Of a stretch of 42,160 nucleotides of DNA, positions 23,660-32,089 are shown one piece after another (position 1 is the stretch's first letter; every line of letters begins with the position of its first letter). Below the pieces are notes generated by a model. That model had not been told where the DNA came from. It searched no databases and saw nothing but the letters and a program-made list of their open reading frames with translations. The position numbers and the translations under genes were made by a program. The DNA is from Actinomycetota bacterium (GTDB taxonomy: Bacteria; Actinomycetota; Actinomycetes; Nanopelagicales; Nanopelagicaceae), in contig CANCSL010000004.1 of NCBI GenBank assembly GCA_947380835.1, positions 1-42,160 of the forward strand, in the 5' to 3' direction.

Positions 23660-24018
23660 TGGTGTCTTGTTAACTGAACTGCGAGATCAGAAATGGAGAT
23701 TCCGACTGGAGCGTCAGGTTTATGAACCGTGACTTCGATGCTGTGGACTAAGGAATAAGTGCGTAAAACTCGATGGGCAATCTCATCTGCCAATCGTTCG
23801 ATAAGTTGGAATGGCTCTCCGACAATAATCTCGTGGATCAACTCGACGACCTTGGAATAATCCACGGTATTAATGAGATGATCGTTTGCTCCAGGTACTG
23901 AAAGGTCAAGAGAAAGTGTTGCATCGACAACAAATCTTTGTCCTTGAATTCTCTCTTCTGGGTAGACGCCATGAAATCCAATTGCGGAGATCCCAGTGAT
24001 GATGATGCGATCGCTCAC
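23656..24018 (-). CDS. folB: Dihydroneopterin aldolase
   Basis: FolB converts dihydroneopterin to 6-hydroxymethyl-dihydropterin and glycolaldehyde. The 120-residue protein shows the expected start DRIIITGISAIGFHGVYPEE, where the conserved glutamate and GFHGV form the pterin pocket. TVDYSKVVELI and the catalytic-lysine segment VTVHKPDAPV complete the signature. It overlaps folP upstream and folK downstream by 4 bases each, placing three consecutive folate enzymes in one coupled string. Confidence 0.95.
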   Translation of the reverse strand: MSDRIIITGISAIGFHGVYPEERIQGQRFVVDATLSLDLSVPGANDHLINTVDYSKVVELIHEIIVGEPFQLIERLADEIAHRVLRTYSLVHSIEVTVHKPDAPVGISISDLAVQLTRHQ

Positions 24019-24821
24019 TTCATTAGCTCCAATGCAACTGAGATAGCTTCCTTATGGGGTCTAACACTATGAGTTCTTACCCCCCAGATGCCAGATTTGG
24101 TGAGTAGCGCTGTTAAAGCAACGGAGACATTTTCACGCTCGTCTGGAGCAGCACCACCAAGAAGCTCCCCCAGAAAACGCTTCCGCGAAGCCCCTACTAA
24201 CAATGGAAAACCCAAAAGCGCCAGCCGATCAAGGTTGCGAAGCAACTGCCAATTATGTTCAGGCAATTTCGCAAAGCCGATACCAGGATCCAAAATGATT
24301 TGTTCTTCTCGAACTCCAAGTTTGGTTAAGGCTAAAACTCGGCTATCTAGTTCATCTTTCACATCTACAACGACATCATCATAAATAGCAAGGTCATTCA
24401 TATGTGAAGAATGTCCGCGCCAATGCATAACTATGAACTGCAATTCCGGGTGGCGAGAAATAACTTTGGCCATATCAGAATCGGCTAGGCCACCACTGAC
24501 GTCATTTACATATGTTGCGCCGGCAGCTACTGCTGATTGAGCAACGCTCGCTCGCATGGTGTCGATACTGATCGTGGCACCGCGTTCGGAAAGCGCTTTA
24601 ATAACGGGGATTACGCGCTCTTCTTCCTGAGCAGCAGATACACGCTTGGCGCCAGGACGGGTGGATTCCCCACCGACATCAATGATGTCAACGCCTTCAA
24701 GCATCATCTCTTCGGCTCGATGGATAGCGCTTTCCAATGAAAAATGCCGTCCGCCATCAGCAAAAGAATCGGGAGTTACATTGAGTATTCCCATGACGAG
24801 TGGGGCAATTAATTGATTCAC
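24015..24821 (-). CDS. folP: Dihydropteroate synthase
   Basis: FolP condenses the pterin pyrophosphate with p-aminobenzoate and is the sulfonamide target. In 268 residues the signature loops are clear: MGILNVTPDSFADGG, GVDIIDVGGESTRPG, DTMRASVA, YVNDVSGG, LDPGIGFAK, GASRKRFLG and the C-terminal RTHSVRPHKEA. Length and motifs match an active enzyme. The ATG follows the folE stop by one base. Confidence 0.97.
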   Translation of the reverse strand: MNQLIAPLVMGILNVTPDSFADGGRHFSLESAIHRAEEMMLEGVDIIDVGGESTRPGAKRVSAAQEEERVIPVIKALSERGATISIDTMRASVAQSAVAAGATYVNDVSGGLADSDMAKVISRHPELQFIVMHWRGHSSHMNDLAIYDDVVVDVKDELDSRVLALTKLGVREEQIILDPGIGFAKLPEHNWQLLRNLDRLALLGFPLLVGASRKRFLGELLGGAAPDERENVSVALTALLTKSGIWGVRTHSVRPHKEAISVALELMK

Positions 24822-24822
24822 G

Positions 24823-25446
24823 TTAGTGAGATGCTGCGGTTATAAGGCTCATGGCTTCTGCTCGAGTTGCTGGATTTCGCAATTGTCCACGAACAGCGCT
24901 GGTGATAGTTCGCGCTTGAGATTTTCTGACTCCGCGCATCGACATGCACAAATGCTCGCAATCGATCACCACAATTACGCCGCCTGGATTGAGGACTTCC
25001 ACCATGGCATCCGCTATTTGAGTTGTGAGTCGCTCTTGTACCTGTGGCCTTCGGGAGTAGAGGTCGACCAACCGAGCTAATTTTGAGAGTCCAGTGATAC
25101 GACCACTGCTTCCTGGGATATATCCAATGTGGGCGACGCCATGGAAAGGAGTCAGGTGATGTTCGCAGTGGGAGAAAACTTCAATATCGCGGACAATGAC
25201 GAGTTCGCTATGTCCAATATCGAATGTCGTGGTGAGTACTTCCTCGGGGCTCTGCCACAAGCCGGCATAGTTTTCTTTAAGCGCACGAGCGACACGACCA
25301 GGGGTATCAATCAAACCGTCGCGAGTGGGATCTTCTCCAATTGCTAACAGGAGCTCGGTTACTGCGCGCTCGGCGCGCTCCTGATCAAAGGGCGCCTTTG
25401 CACCCCCATCATGAGGTCCCATCGATACCGGGGTAATTTCACTCAC
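24823..25446 (-). CDS. folE: GTP cyclohydrolase I
   Basis: FolE opens folate synthesis by converting GTP to dihydroneopterin triphosphate. The zinc ligands are visible in FSHCEHHLTPFHG (C and H) and EHLCMSMRGV (C), along with GRITGLSKLARLVDLYSRRPQVQERLT. A GTG at 25446 gives 207 residues, overlaps the ftsH stop by 8 bases and has an AGGTGG element upstream. An ATG at 25422 (199 residues) is the alternative. The frame open to 25503 lies in ftsH coding sequence and is unlikely to be used. The gene order folE-folP-folB-folK follows pathway logic. Confidence 0.95.
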   Translation of the reverse strand: MSEITPVSMGPHDGGAKAPFDQERAERAVTELLLAIGEDPTRDGLIDTPGRVARALKENYAGLWQSPEEVLTTTFDIGHSELVIVRDIEVFSHCEHHLTPFHGVAHIGYIPGSSGRITGLSKLARLVDLYSRRPQVQERLTTQIADAMVEVLNPGGVIVVIDCEHLCMSMRGVRKSQARTITSAVRGQLRNPATRAEAMSLITAASH

Positions 25447-27466
25447 TCGGCGGAGCCACCTTTTTGGCACGAGGTTTGCGTACTGGCTTGGTAGCTTCGA
25501 CAACTTCGACTGGTTGCAGTGAATTTGCGGGAGACATCGCTACTGGTGGCAAATCGGAAGGTTGGCGATTTGGAGAACCGGTCCAAGCTGGACGTGGAGA
25601 AATCATGGTCACGCCTTGGAAGATGCGATCGATATCTTCCTTCAAAAGTGTTTCCTTCTCCAATAATTCGACAACCAGTGCGTCCAGAATTCCGCGATTG
25701 GCTACCAAAATATCAAAGGCTTCTTGGTGAGCATTCTTGATTAAGTCGTGGATCTCTTCATCGACGATTCCCGCAACTTCTTCTGAGTAATCTCGTTGGT
25801 GGCCATAGTTCTTTCCTAGGAAAGGCTCGCCTTCGCTGATGCCCAATTTGATAGCGCCAATTCTTTCGGTCATGCCGTATTGAGTAACCATGGCACGCGC
25901 CAAATTGGTGGCCTTCTCAATATCGTTAGAGGCGCCGGTAGTTGGATCGTGGAAGATGAGTTCTTCTGCAGCACGTCCACCGAGTGAATATGCCAATTGA
26001 TCCAACATTTGATTTCGAGTCGTCGCGTATCGATCTTCGTCAGGCAGCACCATGGTGTATCCAAGTGCACGTCCGCGCGGCATAATCGTAATTTTATGAA
26101 CCGGGTCAGAATGTGGCAGCGCATGAGCAACCAGCGCGTGTCCGCCCTCGTGATAAGCAGTAATACGACGCTCTTCCTCGGTCATTAATCGGGTCTTGCG
26201 TTGTGGTCCGGCCATGACACGATCAATGGCTTCATCCAAAGCACCGGATGTAATGATCTTTGCATTCTCGCGTGCGGTGAGAAGTGCGGCTTCGTTAAGG
26301 ACGTTGGCAAGATCTGCACCGGTAAATCCAGGAGTTCGCTTTGCGAATCCATTGAGATCAATATTTTTAGCTAGCGGCTTGCCCTTTGCGTGAACTTCAA
26401 GAATTGCAGTTCTACCTTTAAGATCTGGTCGATCTACTGGAATCTGTCGATCAAAGCGGCCAGGACGAAGTAGGGCTGGGTCTAGAACATCTGGACGGTT
26501 AGTGGCCGCTATCAGAATTACTTGGCCGTTAGCTTCAAAACCATCCATCTCCACCAAAAGTTGATTCAGTGTCTGTTCACGTTCATCGTGTCCGCCACCA
26601 AGTCCGGCACCACGTTGGCGACCGACGGCATCAATTTCATCGACAAATATGATGGCTGGGGCATTTTCTTTTGCTTGAGCAAAAAGATCGCGAACTCGAG
26701 CAGCACCAACACCAACAAACATCTCAACGAATTCCGAGCCGGAGATCGAATAGAACGGCACATTCGCCTCGCCTGCTACAGCACGGGCCAGCAACGTCTT
26801 TCCAGTTCCGGGAGGGCCGTAAAGCAGGACTCCTTTAGGGATTTTTGCTCCGATGTCCTGATACTTCTTTGGTTCAGCCAAAAAGTCTTTGATCTCCCGA
26901 AGTTCATCGACGGCTTCATCGGCTCCTGCAACATCGGCAAAGGTGTTCTTTGGTGTCTCTTTCGTCTGCAATTTCGCTTTGGATCTACCAAAACTAAAGA
27001 CCTTATTCCCGCCACCCTGAGCGTTGCTCATAAAGAATAAAAGCAAGAAACCGATCAAAAGAAGTGGCGCAAAAGTGAAGAAGATTGAGACCAAAATGGA
27101 TTGTGTGGGAACTTTTACATTCCACTCTTTGGGAGGTGGATTGCTGGTTAGTAACTCAACTATTTGTGGTTCTTGACCGGCGACATACGAGGCTTCCAAT
27201 CGGGAAGATCCTTTGACAAATTCACCTGATTTAAGAATGACTCGAATCTTTTGATCTTTATCGATGAGCAAGACCGAGTCAACTTTGTTATTTGAAATTT
27301 CAGCAAGAACTGTTGAGGTATCGACTTTGATGAATTGAGCACCGCTGCCAGAGATTCTGCCAAAAACACTTACAGCTACGAGTGCAGCCACGATCCAAAA
27401 AAGTGGACCACGCAACATCTTACGCATCTTAGGTTTTTGAACTTTAATCTTTTTCTTTTCAGCCAC
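25439..27466 (-). CDS. ftsH: ATP-dependent zinc metalloprotease FtsH
   Basis: FtsH is the membrane-anchored AAA+ protease that degrades damaged membrane and regulatory proteins. It has 675 residues starting at a GTG. The first membrane segment is about 20-36, an extracytoplasmic domain follows, and the second segment is about 122-146. The AAA module has Walker A GPPGTGKT (217-224), Walker B IIFVDEIDA and the SRH region ATNRPDVLDPALLRPGRFDR. The zinc site is HEGGH (439-443). A Pro/Lys-rich tail of about 60 residues ends the protein. No obvious Shine-Dalgarno was seen before the GTG. Confidence 0.97.
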   Translation of the reverse strand: MAEKKKIKVQKPKMRKMLRGPLFWIVAALVAVSVFGRISGSGAQFIKVDTSTVLAEISNNKVDSVLLIDKDQKIRVILKSGEFVKGSSRLEASYVAGQEPQIVELLTSNPPPKEWNVKVPTQSILVSIFFTFAPLLLIGFLLLFFMSNAQGGGNKVFSFGRSKAKLQTKETPKNTFADVAGADEAVDELREIKDFLAEPKKYQDIGAKIPKGVLLYGPPGTGKTLLARAVAGEANVPFYSISGSEFVEMFVGVGAARVRDLFAQAKENAPAIIFVDEIDAVGRQRGAGLGGGHDEREQTLNQLLVEMDGFEANGQVILIAATNRPDVLDPALLRPGRFDRQIPVDRPDLKGRTAILEVHAKGKPLAKNIDLNGFAKRTPGFTGADLANVLNEAALLTARENAKIITSGALDEAIDRVMAGPQRKTRLMTEEERRITAYHEGGHALVAHALPHSDPVHKITIMPRGRALGYTMVLPDEDRYATTRNQMLDQLAYSLGGRAAEELIFHDPTTGASNDIEKATNLARAMVTQYGMTERIGAIKLGISEGEPFLGKNYGHQRDYSEEVAGIVDEEIHDLIKNAHQEAFDILVANRGILDALVVELLEKETLLKEDIDRIFQGVTMISPRPAWTGSPNRQPSDLPPVAMSPANSLQPVEVVEATKPVRKPRAKKVAPPSE

Positions 27467-27501
27467 GCGTTATCTCATTTCTTGCAGGTGAGGGGAAATG
27501 G

Positions 27502-28053
27502 TTAGGAATAGATGTGCTTTGCTAAAACTCCAATGAAATCCAGATTTCGGTATTTCTCGTTGTAGTCCAAGCCATACCCAACGACGAAATCAGAAGGAAT
27601 ATCAAAGCCAACATATTTAACATCAACATCAACTTTGGCGGCGTCAGGTTTGCGGAGCATCGTCAAGATTTCAACGCTCTTGGTGCCGCGTGATTCGAGA
27701 TTGGATTTCAACCAAGCAAGAGTTAAACCACTATCAACAATGTCTTCAACGATAAGAACTTCTTTTCCAAGAATGTCTCGATCGAGATCCTTCAAAATTC
27801 GAACCACTCCAGATGATTTGGTACCGGAACCATAAGAGGAGACCGCCATCCAATCTGTTTCGATGTGGCGTTGCAGAGATCGGGCAAAGTCAGCCATTGT
27901 CATGACTGCGCCTTTAAGGACACCAATGACCAGAAGTTCTCGTCCTTCGTAATCAGCCTCTACTTGCGCAGCAAGTTCTTTTAACCGAGTTCGAATCTGC
28001 TCTTCGGTGACGATGACTCTTTCAATATCGTTGCCGGTTGCTGCTAAGTCCAC
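27502..28053 (-). CDS. hpt: Hypoxanthine phosphoribosyltransferase
   Basis: Hpt salvages hypoxanthine and guanine using PRPP. The 183-residue protein contains the PRPP-binding motif VLIVEDIVDSGLTL, the LLVIGVLKGAVM loop near the N-terminus, and the C-terminal VGYGLDYNEKYRNLDFIGVL typical of the family. The GTG start at 28053 is fixed by an AAGGAG Shine-Dalgarno 5 nt upstream. The order tilS-hpt-ftsH is widely conserved in Gram-positive bacteria. Confidence 0.96.
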   Translation of the reverse strand: MDLAATGNDIERVIVTEEQIRTRLKELAAQVEADYEGRELLVIGVLKGAVMTMADFARSLQRHIETDWMAVSSYGSGTKSSGVVRILKDLDRDILGKEVLIVEDIVDSGLTLAWLKSNLESRGTKSVEILTMLRKPDAAKVDVDVKYVGFDIPSDFVVGYGLDYNEKYRNLDFIGVLAKHIYS

Positions 28054-28081
28054 TTTGCTCCTTCAGGATTCATTTCCGTGG

Positions 28082-29041
28082 TTAGTCTCCACGTGAGAGC
28101 GAAAGTCTGCCCGATAAACGCTCTACCTTCACACCGCCTGGAAGCGAGGAGGGGCCCTGTCCCTTCCAACCTGTGATTAAGGCCTCGATCGGGGCCAAAT
28201 GATCGGCCGAGAGCGATCCAGCCGGAGCGCCGACTTGGTAAATAGCCATACGAAGGACTCGAGCTCGAATTGCTTTGGGTAGCGCCATCAATTGAGCAAC
28301 ATCGAGATCGCTGGCGTTATTCCGCTCCAAAAATTCGCCGGCCAAGAGATCCAGAGCATCGGCATCCTCGCGCAGGATTTTGGCGGTACGTGCCAGGGCG
28401 GGAGCGATTCCGGGTCCTAATTCAGCCTCGAGCAGGGGCAGGACTCGGTGGCGAACTCGAGATCTGGTGAATTTCTGATTGGAATTGTGGGGGTCCTCCC
28501 AGACGACCAACCCAGCCTCCATGACCGCCGATGCCGTGATGGCCCGAGGCAGATCCAACAAGGGACGGATAAAGGGGCCGATCTCCTTGGCCATTCCTGA
28601 AAGCGAGCGGGTACCCGACCCTCGGGCAAGCCCGAGCAGCACCGTCTCAGCCTGGTCATCTTCAGTGTGGCCCAGAAGGAGGTAGCGAGCGCCGTGATGG
28701 TCGATAAGCGCGTGAAAAGCTTCGTATCTGGCGCGACGAGCCGAACCTTCCAACCCATCGGCTATCTCCACTTGAACCCTGCGGATCTCGACTTTGGCAT
28801 ATCCCATGCTGGCCAAGCGGGATCCCACGGCTTGGGCAATCTCTGCCGAGCCCTCTTGCAGGCCATGATCGATGACGACTGGAATGGCAACAATGGCTCT
28901 GGGGCCAGATTCGAGAAAGAGCCCATAGGCCAAAGCCATCGAATCGATGCCGCCGGAGACCCCGACCAAGACTTTTTCGCCCGCCGAAACCTGATCCAGC
29001 CAAGGGCGCAGCGATCGTCTGATCTCCATCATCGCCTTCAT
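28082..29041 (-). CDS. tilS: tRNA(Ile)-lysidine synthase
   Basis: TilS modifies the wobble cytidine of the CAU-anticodon tRNA-Ile to lysidine, allowing AUA decoding. The PP-loop motif SGGIDS is at residues 29-34. The GHTEDDQAETVLLGLARGSG segment is the family's second signature, followed by FTRSRVRHRVLPLLEAELG. At 319 residues it has the shorter actinobacterial layout, with a reduced C-terminal region compared with E. coli (about 430). TAGTCT lies 7 nt before the ATG with no ribosome-binding site, so it has its own predicted leaderless promoter in the 21-base gap after the NlpC/P60 gene. Confidence 0.95.
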   Translation of the reverse strand: MKAMMEIRRSLRPWLDQVSAGEKVLVGVSGGIDSMALAYGLFLESGPRAIVAIPVVIDHGLQEGSAEIAQAVGSRLASMGYAKVEIRRVQVEIADGLEGSARRARYEAFHALIDHHGARYLLLGHTEDDQAETVLLGLARGSGTRSLSGMAKEIGPFIRPLLDLPRAITASAVMEAGLVVWEDPHNSNQKFTRSRVRHRVLPLLEAELGPGIAPALARTAKILREDADALDLLAGEFLERNNASDLDVAQLMALPKAIRARVLRMAIYQVGAPAGSLSADHLAPIEALITGWKGQGPSSLPGGVKVERLSGRLSLSRGD

Positions 29042-29048
29042 GGAGTTA

Positions 29049-29054
29049 AGACTA
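29049..29054 (-). promoter_or_regulatory. Predicted -10 box (TAGTCT) for tilS
   Basis: TAGTCT on the minus strand ends 7 nt before the tilS ATG. It is squeezed into the 21-base gap between two same-strand genes, suggesting a promoter internal to the minus-strand run. Confidence 0.45.
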
Positions 29055-29062
29055 GTTAATTC

Positions 29063-30283
29063 TTAGACGCGACCACCAGATGGCATCAAACCTTTGATGC
29101 TGTACATGTTGGAATAGAGCAACCCAGTGCGCTTGGAATTTGCCTCCCACATCATGCCGTTGCCGGCATAAATTGTGATGTGGTGGATATTTTGCACGGT
29201 GCCGTCGTAGGAATAGAAAAGTAGATCGCCGGGAATTAAATCTGCGAAGGCGATGCGCTTGGAGTCTACGAAATACAACGCGGCATTAAGTCTGGACCAA
29301 TTGGGATATCCCAAACCTGCTGCTTTATACGCGGCATAAACCAAACCAGAACAGTCATAAGAGTTTGGACCTTGTGCACCCCATACATATGGCAGGCGAG
29401 CCAATACCTGTTTCTTGGCAAAGGCAACTGCTTTTGCACGAATTGCATCGGTTGATCGAATTGAGGATCGACCCTTAAAGCCGCGATCCGGCCACACGCT
29501 CTTTTGTCCGGATGTGTTGGCTGCGGTGTTTGCCTTTTGTTCTTCCAGAATTGCTAGTTGGCGTTGTTGCTCGAGAGTAACGCGAACGCGCTTGGCGCTG
29601 GCTAATTCCTTTGCCAGCGCATCTTGAATACCACTAAGCCGAGAAACTTCTTTTGCCTGAGCGGCTTTTGCATCATCGGCAACTTGTTTTGCCGCTGCTA
29701 CTTTATTTGTAGCGACAACTTGTGCGGCTTTGGTGCGATCAGCCTCGGCTTGTGCAGCCTTCGCGGCTGTCGACGCAGCTTGATAGCGCTGCAGTGCGGT
29801 GGAGTTATTCGCACCCAGTGAATTAAGAGTAGAAAGTCGATCCATTAAATCTTGTGGACCATTTGCGTGAAGAACAGAATCAAGATCGGTAAATCCGCCA
29901 CCCATCATGTAAGCATTTGTTGCAAGTTTTCCGATGGTACGTGTTGCGTCATTGACGGCAGCTTGGGTCAAGACCGCATGAGCCGCAGCGGCTTTTGCAA
30001 CTGCAATAGCTTGTGCTAATTCGCTTTGGGCTTGGCGATATCGCGCAGTGGCTTGATTTGCTAAATAGGTGAGTTGATTTAAAGTTTTTGTAGCTGAATT
30101 CAATCGGGCGGCTGCAGCTGCTGCGGCTTGTTGTTTTGCAACCTCTATCTGCTTGGCAGCGGCAATCTCAGCCAGGGTTGGTTTGCGTGTCTTGGCTTCG
30201 GCCATTTGAGGCGTTGAAGCCAGAGCAAAAAGGGCCACTGTGACTGCAGCGAGAAGCGGCAGCCTGCGGGAACGAGCATGCAT
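29063..30283 (-). CDS. Secreted NlpC/P60 peptidoglycan endopeptidase with coiled-coil N-terminus
   Basis: This 406-residue exported cell-wall hydrolase resembles the RipA and PcsB type. The signal peptide covers about residues 1-30 (cleavage near AEA). Residues 35-250 are Ala/Lys/Gln-rich helices that would form a coiled-coil regulatory domain, as in division-associated hydrolases. The NlpC/P60 domain spans about 280-406. Catalytic C311 lies in YDCSGLVYAAY, and the histidine is H367 or H368 in NIHHITIYAGNG. It probably cleaves stem peptides of peptidoglycan. The ATG has an AGGGGGT ribosome-binding site 6-7 nt upstream. Confidence 0.94.
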   Translation of the reverse strand: MHARSRRLPLLAAVTVALFALASTPQMAEAKTRKPTLAEIAAAKQIEVAKQQAAAAAAARLNSATKTLNQLTYLANQATARYRQAQSELAQAIAVAKAAAAHAVLTQAAVNDATRTIGKLATNAYMMGGGFTDLDSVLHANGPQDLMDRLSTLNSLGANNSTALQRYQAASTAAKAAQAEADRTKAAQVVATNKVAAAKQVADDAKAAQAKEVSRLSGIQDALAKELASAKRVRVTLEQQRQLAILEEQKANTAANTSGQKSVWPDRGFKGRSSIRSTDAIRAKAVAFAKKQVLARLPYVWGAQGPNSYDCSGLVYAAYKAAGLGYPNWSRLNAALYFVDSKRIAFADLIPGDLLFYSYDGTVQNIHHITIYAGNGMMWEANSKRTGLLYSNMYSIKGLMPSGGRV

Positions 30284-30345
30284 AAATAGACCCCCTGGGG
30301 AAGAAGATGTCCCAAGGGTAAAGGGTTAAAGTGAATATCGCCTGT

Positions 30346-30364
30346 AAAAAACCGCGAGTGTCGC
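30346..30364 (-). terminator. Possible weak intrinsic terminator after the ABC permease gene
   Basis: On the minus strand, GCGA-CAC-TCGC forms a 4-bp stem with a 3-base loop, followed by GG and six T's. It touches the permease stop codon. The stem is short, so termination efficiency is doubtful. Confidence 0.3.
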
Positions 30365-31155
30365 TAGTTGGATACGTCTCGCTTCTTAAAGAGATAACTC
30401 ACGATGGCGCCACCGACTAAAAGATAAGCGCCGCCCAAGAAGAGTCCCCTTTGATAGCTAATGTCCACAGATCCACCCTCGGCAACGTTAGAAATCAGAT
30501 ATCCCGGAAGCCATGGCCCGCTCTTCTTTACTGCAAGTGCCAGCAAATTTTCAACGATGAGGACCCAAATGACCCCGATGGCAATCGAACTAATAGGTGA
30601 ACGAAGTGCCAAACCCAAAATCATTCCGAGTGTGCCAAAGCCCAAAGTCGTGATGAGAACATTAAGAAAAGCATGACCGATTTCGCGATATCCAGCACCA
30701 GAGTTCCAGAGCACTGTTGTGACATGAGCATGGCCGGCGAGTGCATACGATGCAATAACGCTGATAATGAGTGAGAGCACATCCATAACAATCGCAAAGA
30801 TGATCATGGAAATGTATTTGCCACCAAGAATCTTCATACGAGATGGTTGGCGAACCAACAAATTGCGCAAGGTTCCGAAGGTGTACTCCTGCGCGGTTTG
30901 AGCGGCAAAGATACAGAGCGCCACAATGCCCAACAATGTAGCGGTGCTGGTGAATCCAGTGACCACGCCATTTGGTAACGAGAGCGAAGCAGGTGAGATC
31001 ATCTGACCGCGTTTGCCATTGCCATCTTTCGAGTTGATAAGCAGAAAGAGCAGCGAGGTAAATAAACCGGAGAGGACGACCGTGATAGCCATTGTTGAGA
31101 AGAGCAAAGTGGGGCGGCGAAGTTTTCTGGATTCGGCGATGATGACGTGGATCAT
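30364..31155 (-). CDS. ABC transporter permease (ABC-2 type)
   Basis: This 263-residue membrane protein has about six hydrophobic segments: near 17-40, 60-85, 110-135, 150-178, 185-205 and 235-255. Its first cytoplasmic part, EYTFGTLRNLLVRQPSRMKIL, carries the coupling region typical of ABC-2 exporters. It is encoded 2 nt after the ATPase gene, so the two form one exporter. The substrate cannot be told; related pairs export antibiotics, lipids or peptides. There is no substrate-binding protein nearby, as expected for an exporter. Confidence 0.88.
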   Translation of the reverse strand: MIHVIIAESRKLRRPTLLFSTMAITVVLSGLFTSLLFLLINSKDGNGKRGQMISPASLSLPNGVVTGFTSTATLLGIVALCIFAAQTAQEYTFGTLRNLLVRQPSRMKILGGKYISMIIFAIVMDVLSLIISVIASYALAGHAHVTTVLWNSGAGYREIGHAFLNVLITTLGFGTLGMILGLALRSPISSIAIGVIWVLIVENLLALAVKKSGPWLPGYLISNVAEGGSVDISYQRGLFLGGAYLLVGGAIVSYLFKKRDVSN

Positions 31156-31157
31156 GG

Positions 31158-32060
31158 TTATTCCCCTGTCATTTCAAAGAAGGTTTCTTCCAAAGTTGGA
31201 AACACCGGCGTCAGTGAGGCAAGTGTGACTCCGGCTTCAAAAGCTAACCGGTTGAGCGCTGGCGCCCAATTGGGATCACTGACTATGTGCAATTGGCCAT
31301 CAACCAAGGTAACGGTATGGCCACTCGACTTCGCGATTTCGAATAACTTACCAAGATCAAATTCGTACTCGGGTTTAGCAACCAGAATAGGTTGTTGTGC
31401 CGCCAATAGATCTTGCGTGCGACCAGAAAAAATAACTTTTCCTAATCGCAACATCACCAGGTACTCGCTGATCATTTCAAGTTCGCTGAGAAGGTGAGAT
31501 GAGACAAAGACAGTGGTGCCATCTGATGCTAGATCTTTAATGAGGTTACGGACTTCTTGAATTCCAGAAGGATCTAACCCGTTGGTCGGCTCATCTAGAA
31601 CTAAAAGTTTTGGCTGTGGCAAAAGTGCAGCCGCTATGCCGAGACGTTGCTTCATTCCTAAGGAATAGGTCTTGAACTTTCCGCTGCCGCGATCTCCCAG
31701 CCCAACTTGATCCAACAAGCCCTGCACACGACTGGTAGGAAAACCACCTAGGGAGGCTAAGACATTGAGGTTTTCCCGGCCAGAGAGCGCGGGGTAGAAG
31801 GCAGGACCCTCGATCATGGCACCGACCTGCGGTAAATATTTTTCGGGATGGCTGATGTTGTGACCCAGCACTGAACCAGTTCCGCCTGTTGGCGCAATGA
31901 GACCTAAGAGCATTCGAATTGTGGTGGTCTTGCCCGAACCATTAGGGCCTACGAAACCACATACGGTTCCCATGGGAACTTCGAAGTTGGCATGCGAGAG
32001 CGCCGGGCGTTCGCCGTATACCTTCGTGAGATCCGAGACTGATATTGCTGCTGAATTCAT
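31158..32060 (-). CDS. ABC transporter ATP-binding protein
   Basis: This 300-residue ATPase of the CcmA/DrrA-like exporter class has Walker A GPNGSGKTT (38-46), the Q-loop region after it, the signature YSLGMKQRLGIAAAL, Walker B LLVLDEPTNGLDPSG and the switch-histidine segment VFVSSHLLSELE. A C-terminal extension of about 80 residues is typical of such exporters. The ATG at 32060 has a TACTGT box 6 nt upstream and no ribosome-binding site. Its promoter lies back to back with that of metZ. Confidence 0.95.
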   Translation of the reverse strand: MNSAAISVSDLTKVYGERPALSHANFEVPMGTVCGFVGPNGSGKTTTIRMLLGLIAPTGGTGSVLGHNISHPEKYLPQVGAMIEGPAFYPALSGRENLNVLASLGGFPTSRVQGLLDQVGLGDRGSGKFKTYSLGMKQRLGIAAALLPQPKLLVLDEPTNGLDPSGIQEVRNLIKDLASDGTTVFVSSHLLSELEMISEYLVMLRLGKVIFSGRTQDLLAAQQPILVAKPEYEFDLGKLFEIAKSSGHTVTLVDGQLHIVSDPNWAPALNRLAFEAGVTLASLTPVFPTLEETFFEMTGE

Positions 32061-32066
32061 ACCCCG

Positions 32067-32072
32067 ACAGTA
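32067..32072 (-). promoter_or_regulatory. Predicted -10 box (TACTGT) for the ABC exporter operon
   Basis: TACTGT on the minus strand ends 6 nt before the ATPase ATG. Only 5 bases separate it from the metZ -10 box on the other strand. Confidence 0.45.
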
Positions 32073-32077
32073 ACAAG

Positions 32078-32083
32078 TACCCT
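32078..32083 (+). promoter_or_regulatory. Predicted -10 box (TACCCT) for metZ
   Basis: TACCCT ends 6 nt before the ATG at 32090. Its -35 position would fall over the first codons of the divergent ABC gene. Confidence 0.42.
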
Positions 32084-32089
32084 TGCCTC

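Noticed and set aside
30284..30363. c-di-AMP riboswitch ahead of the NlpC/P60 gene
   Set aside because: Such riboswitches are known upstream of actinobacterial wall hydrolases, but the 80-base leader is too short and shows no matching core.
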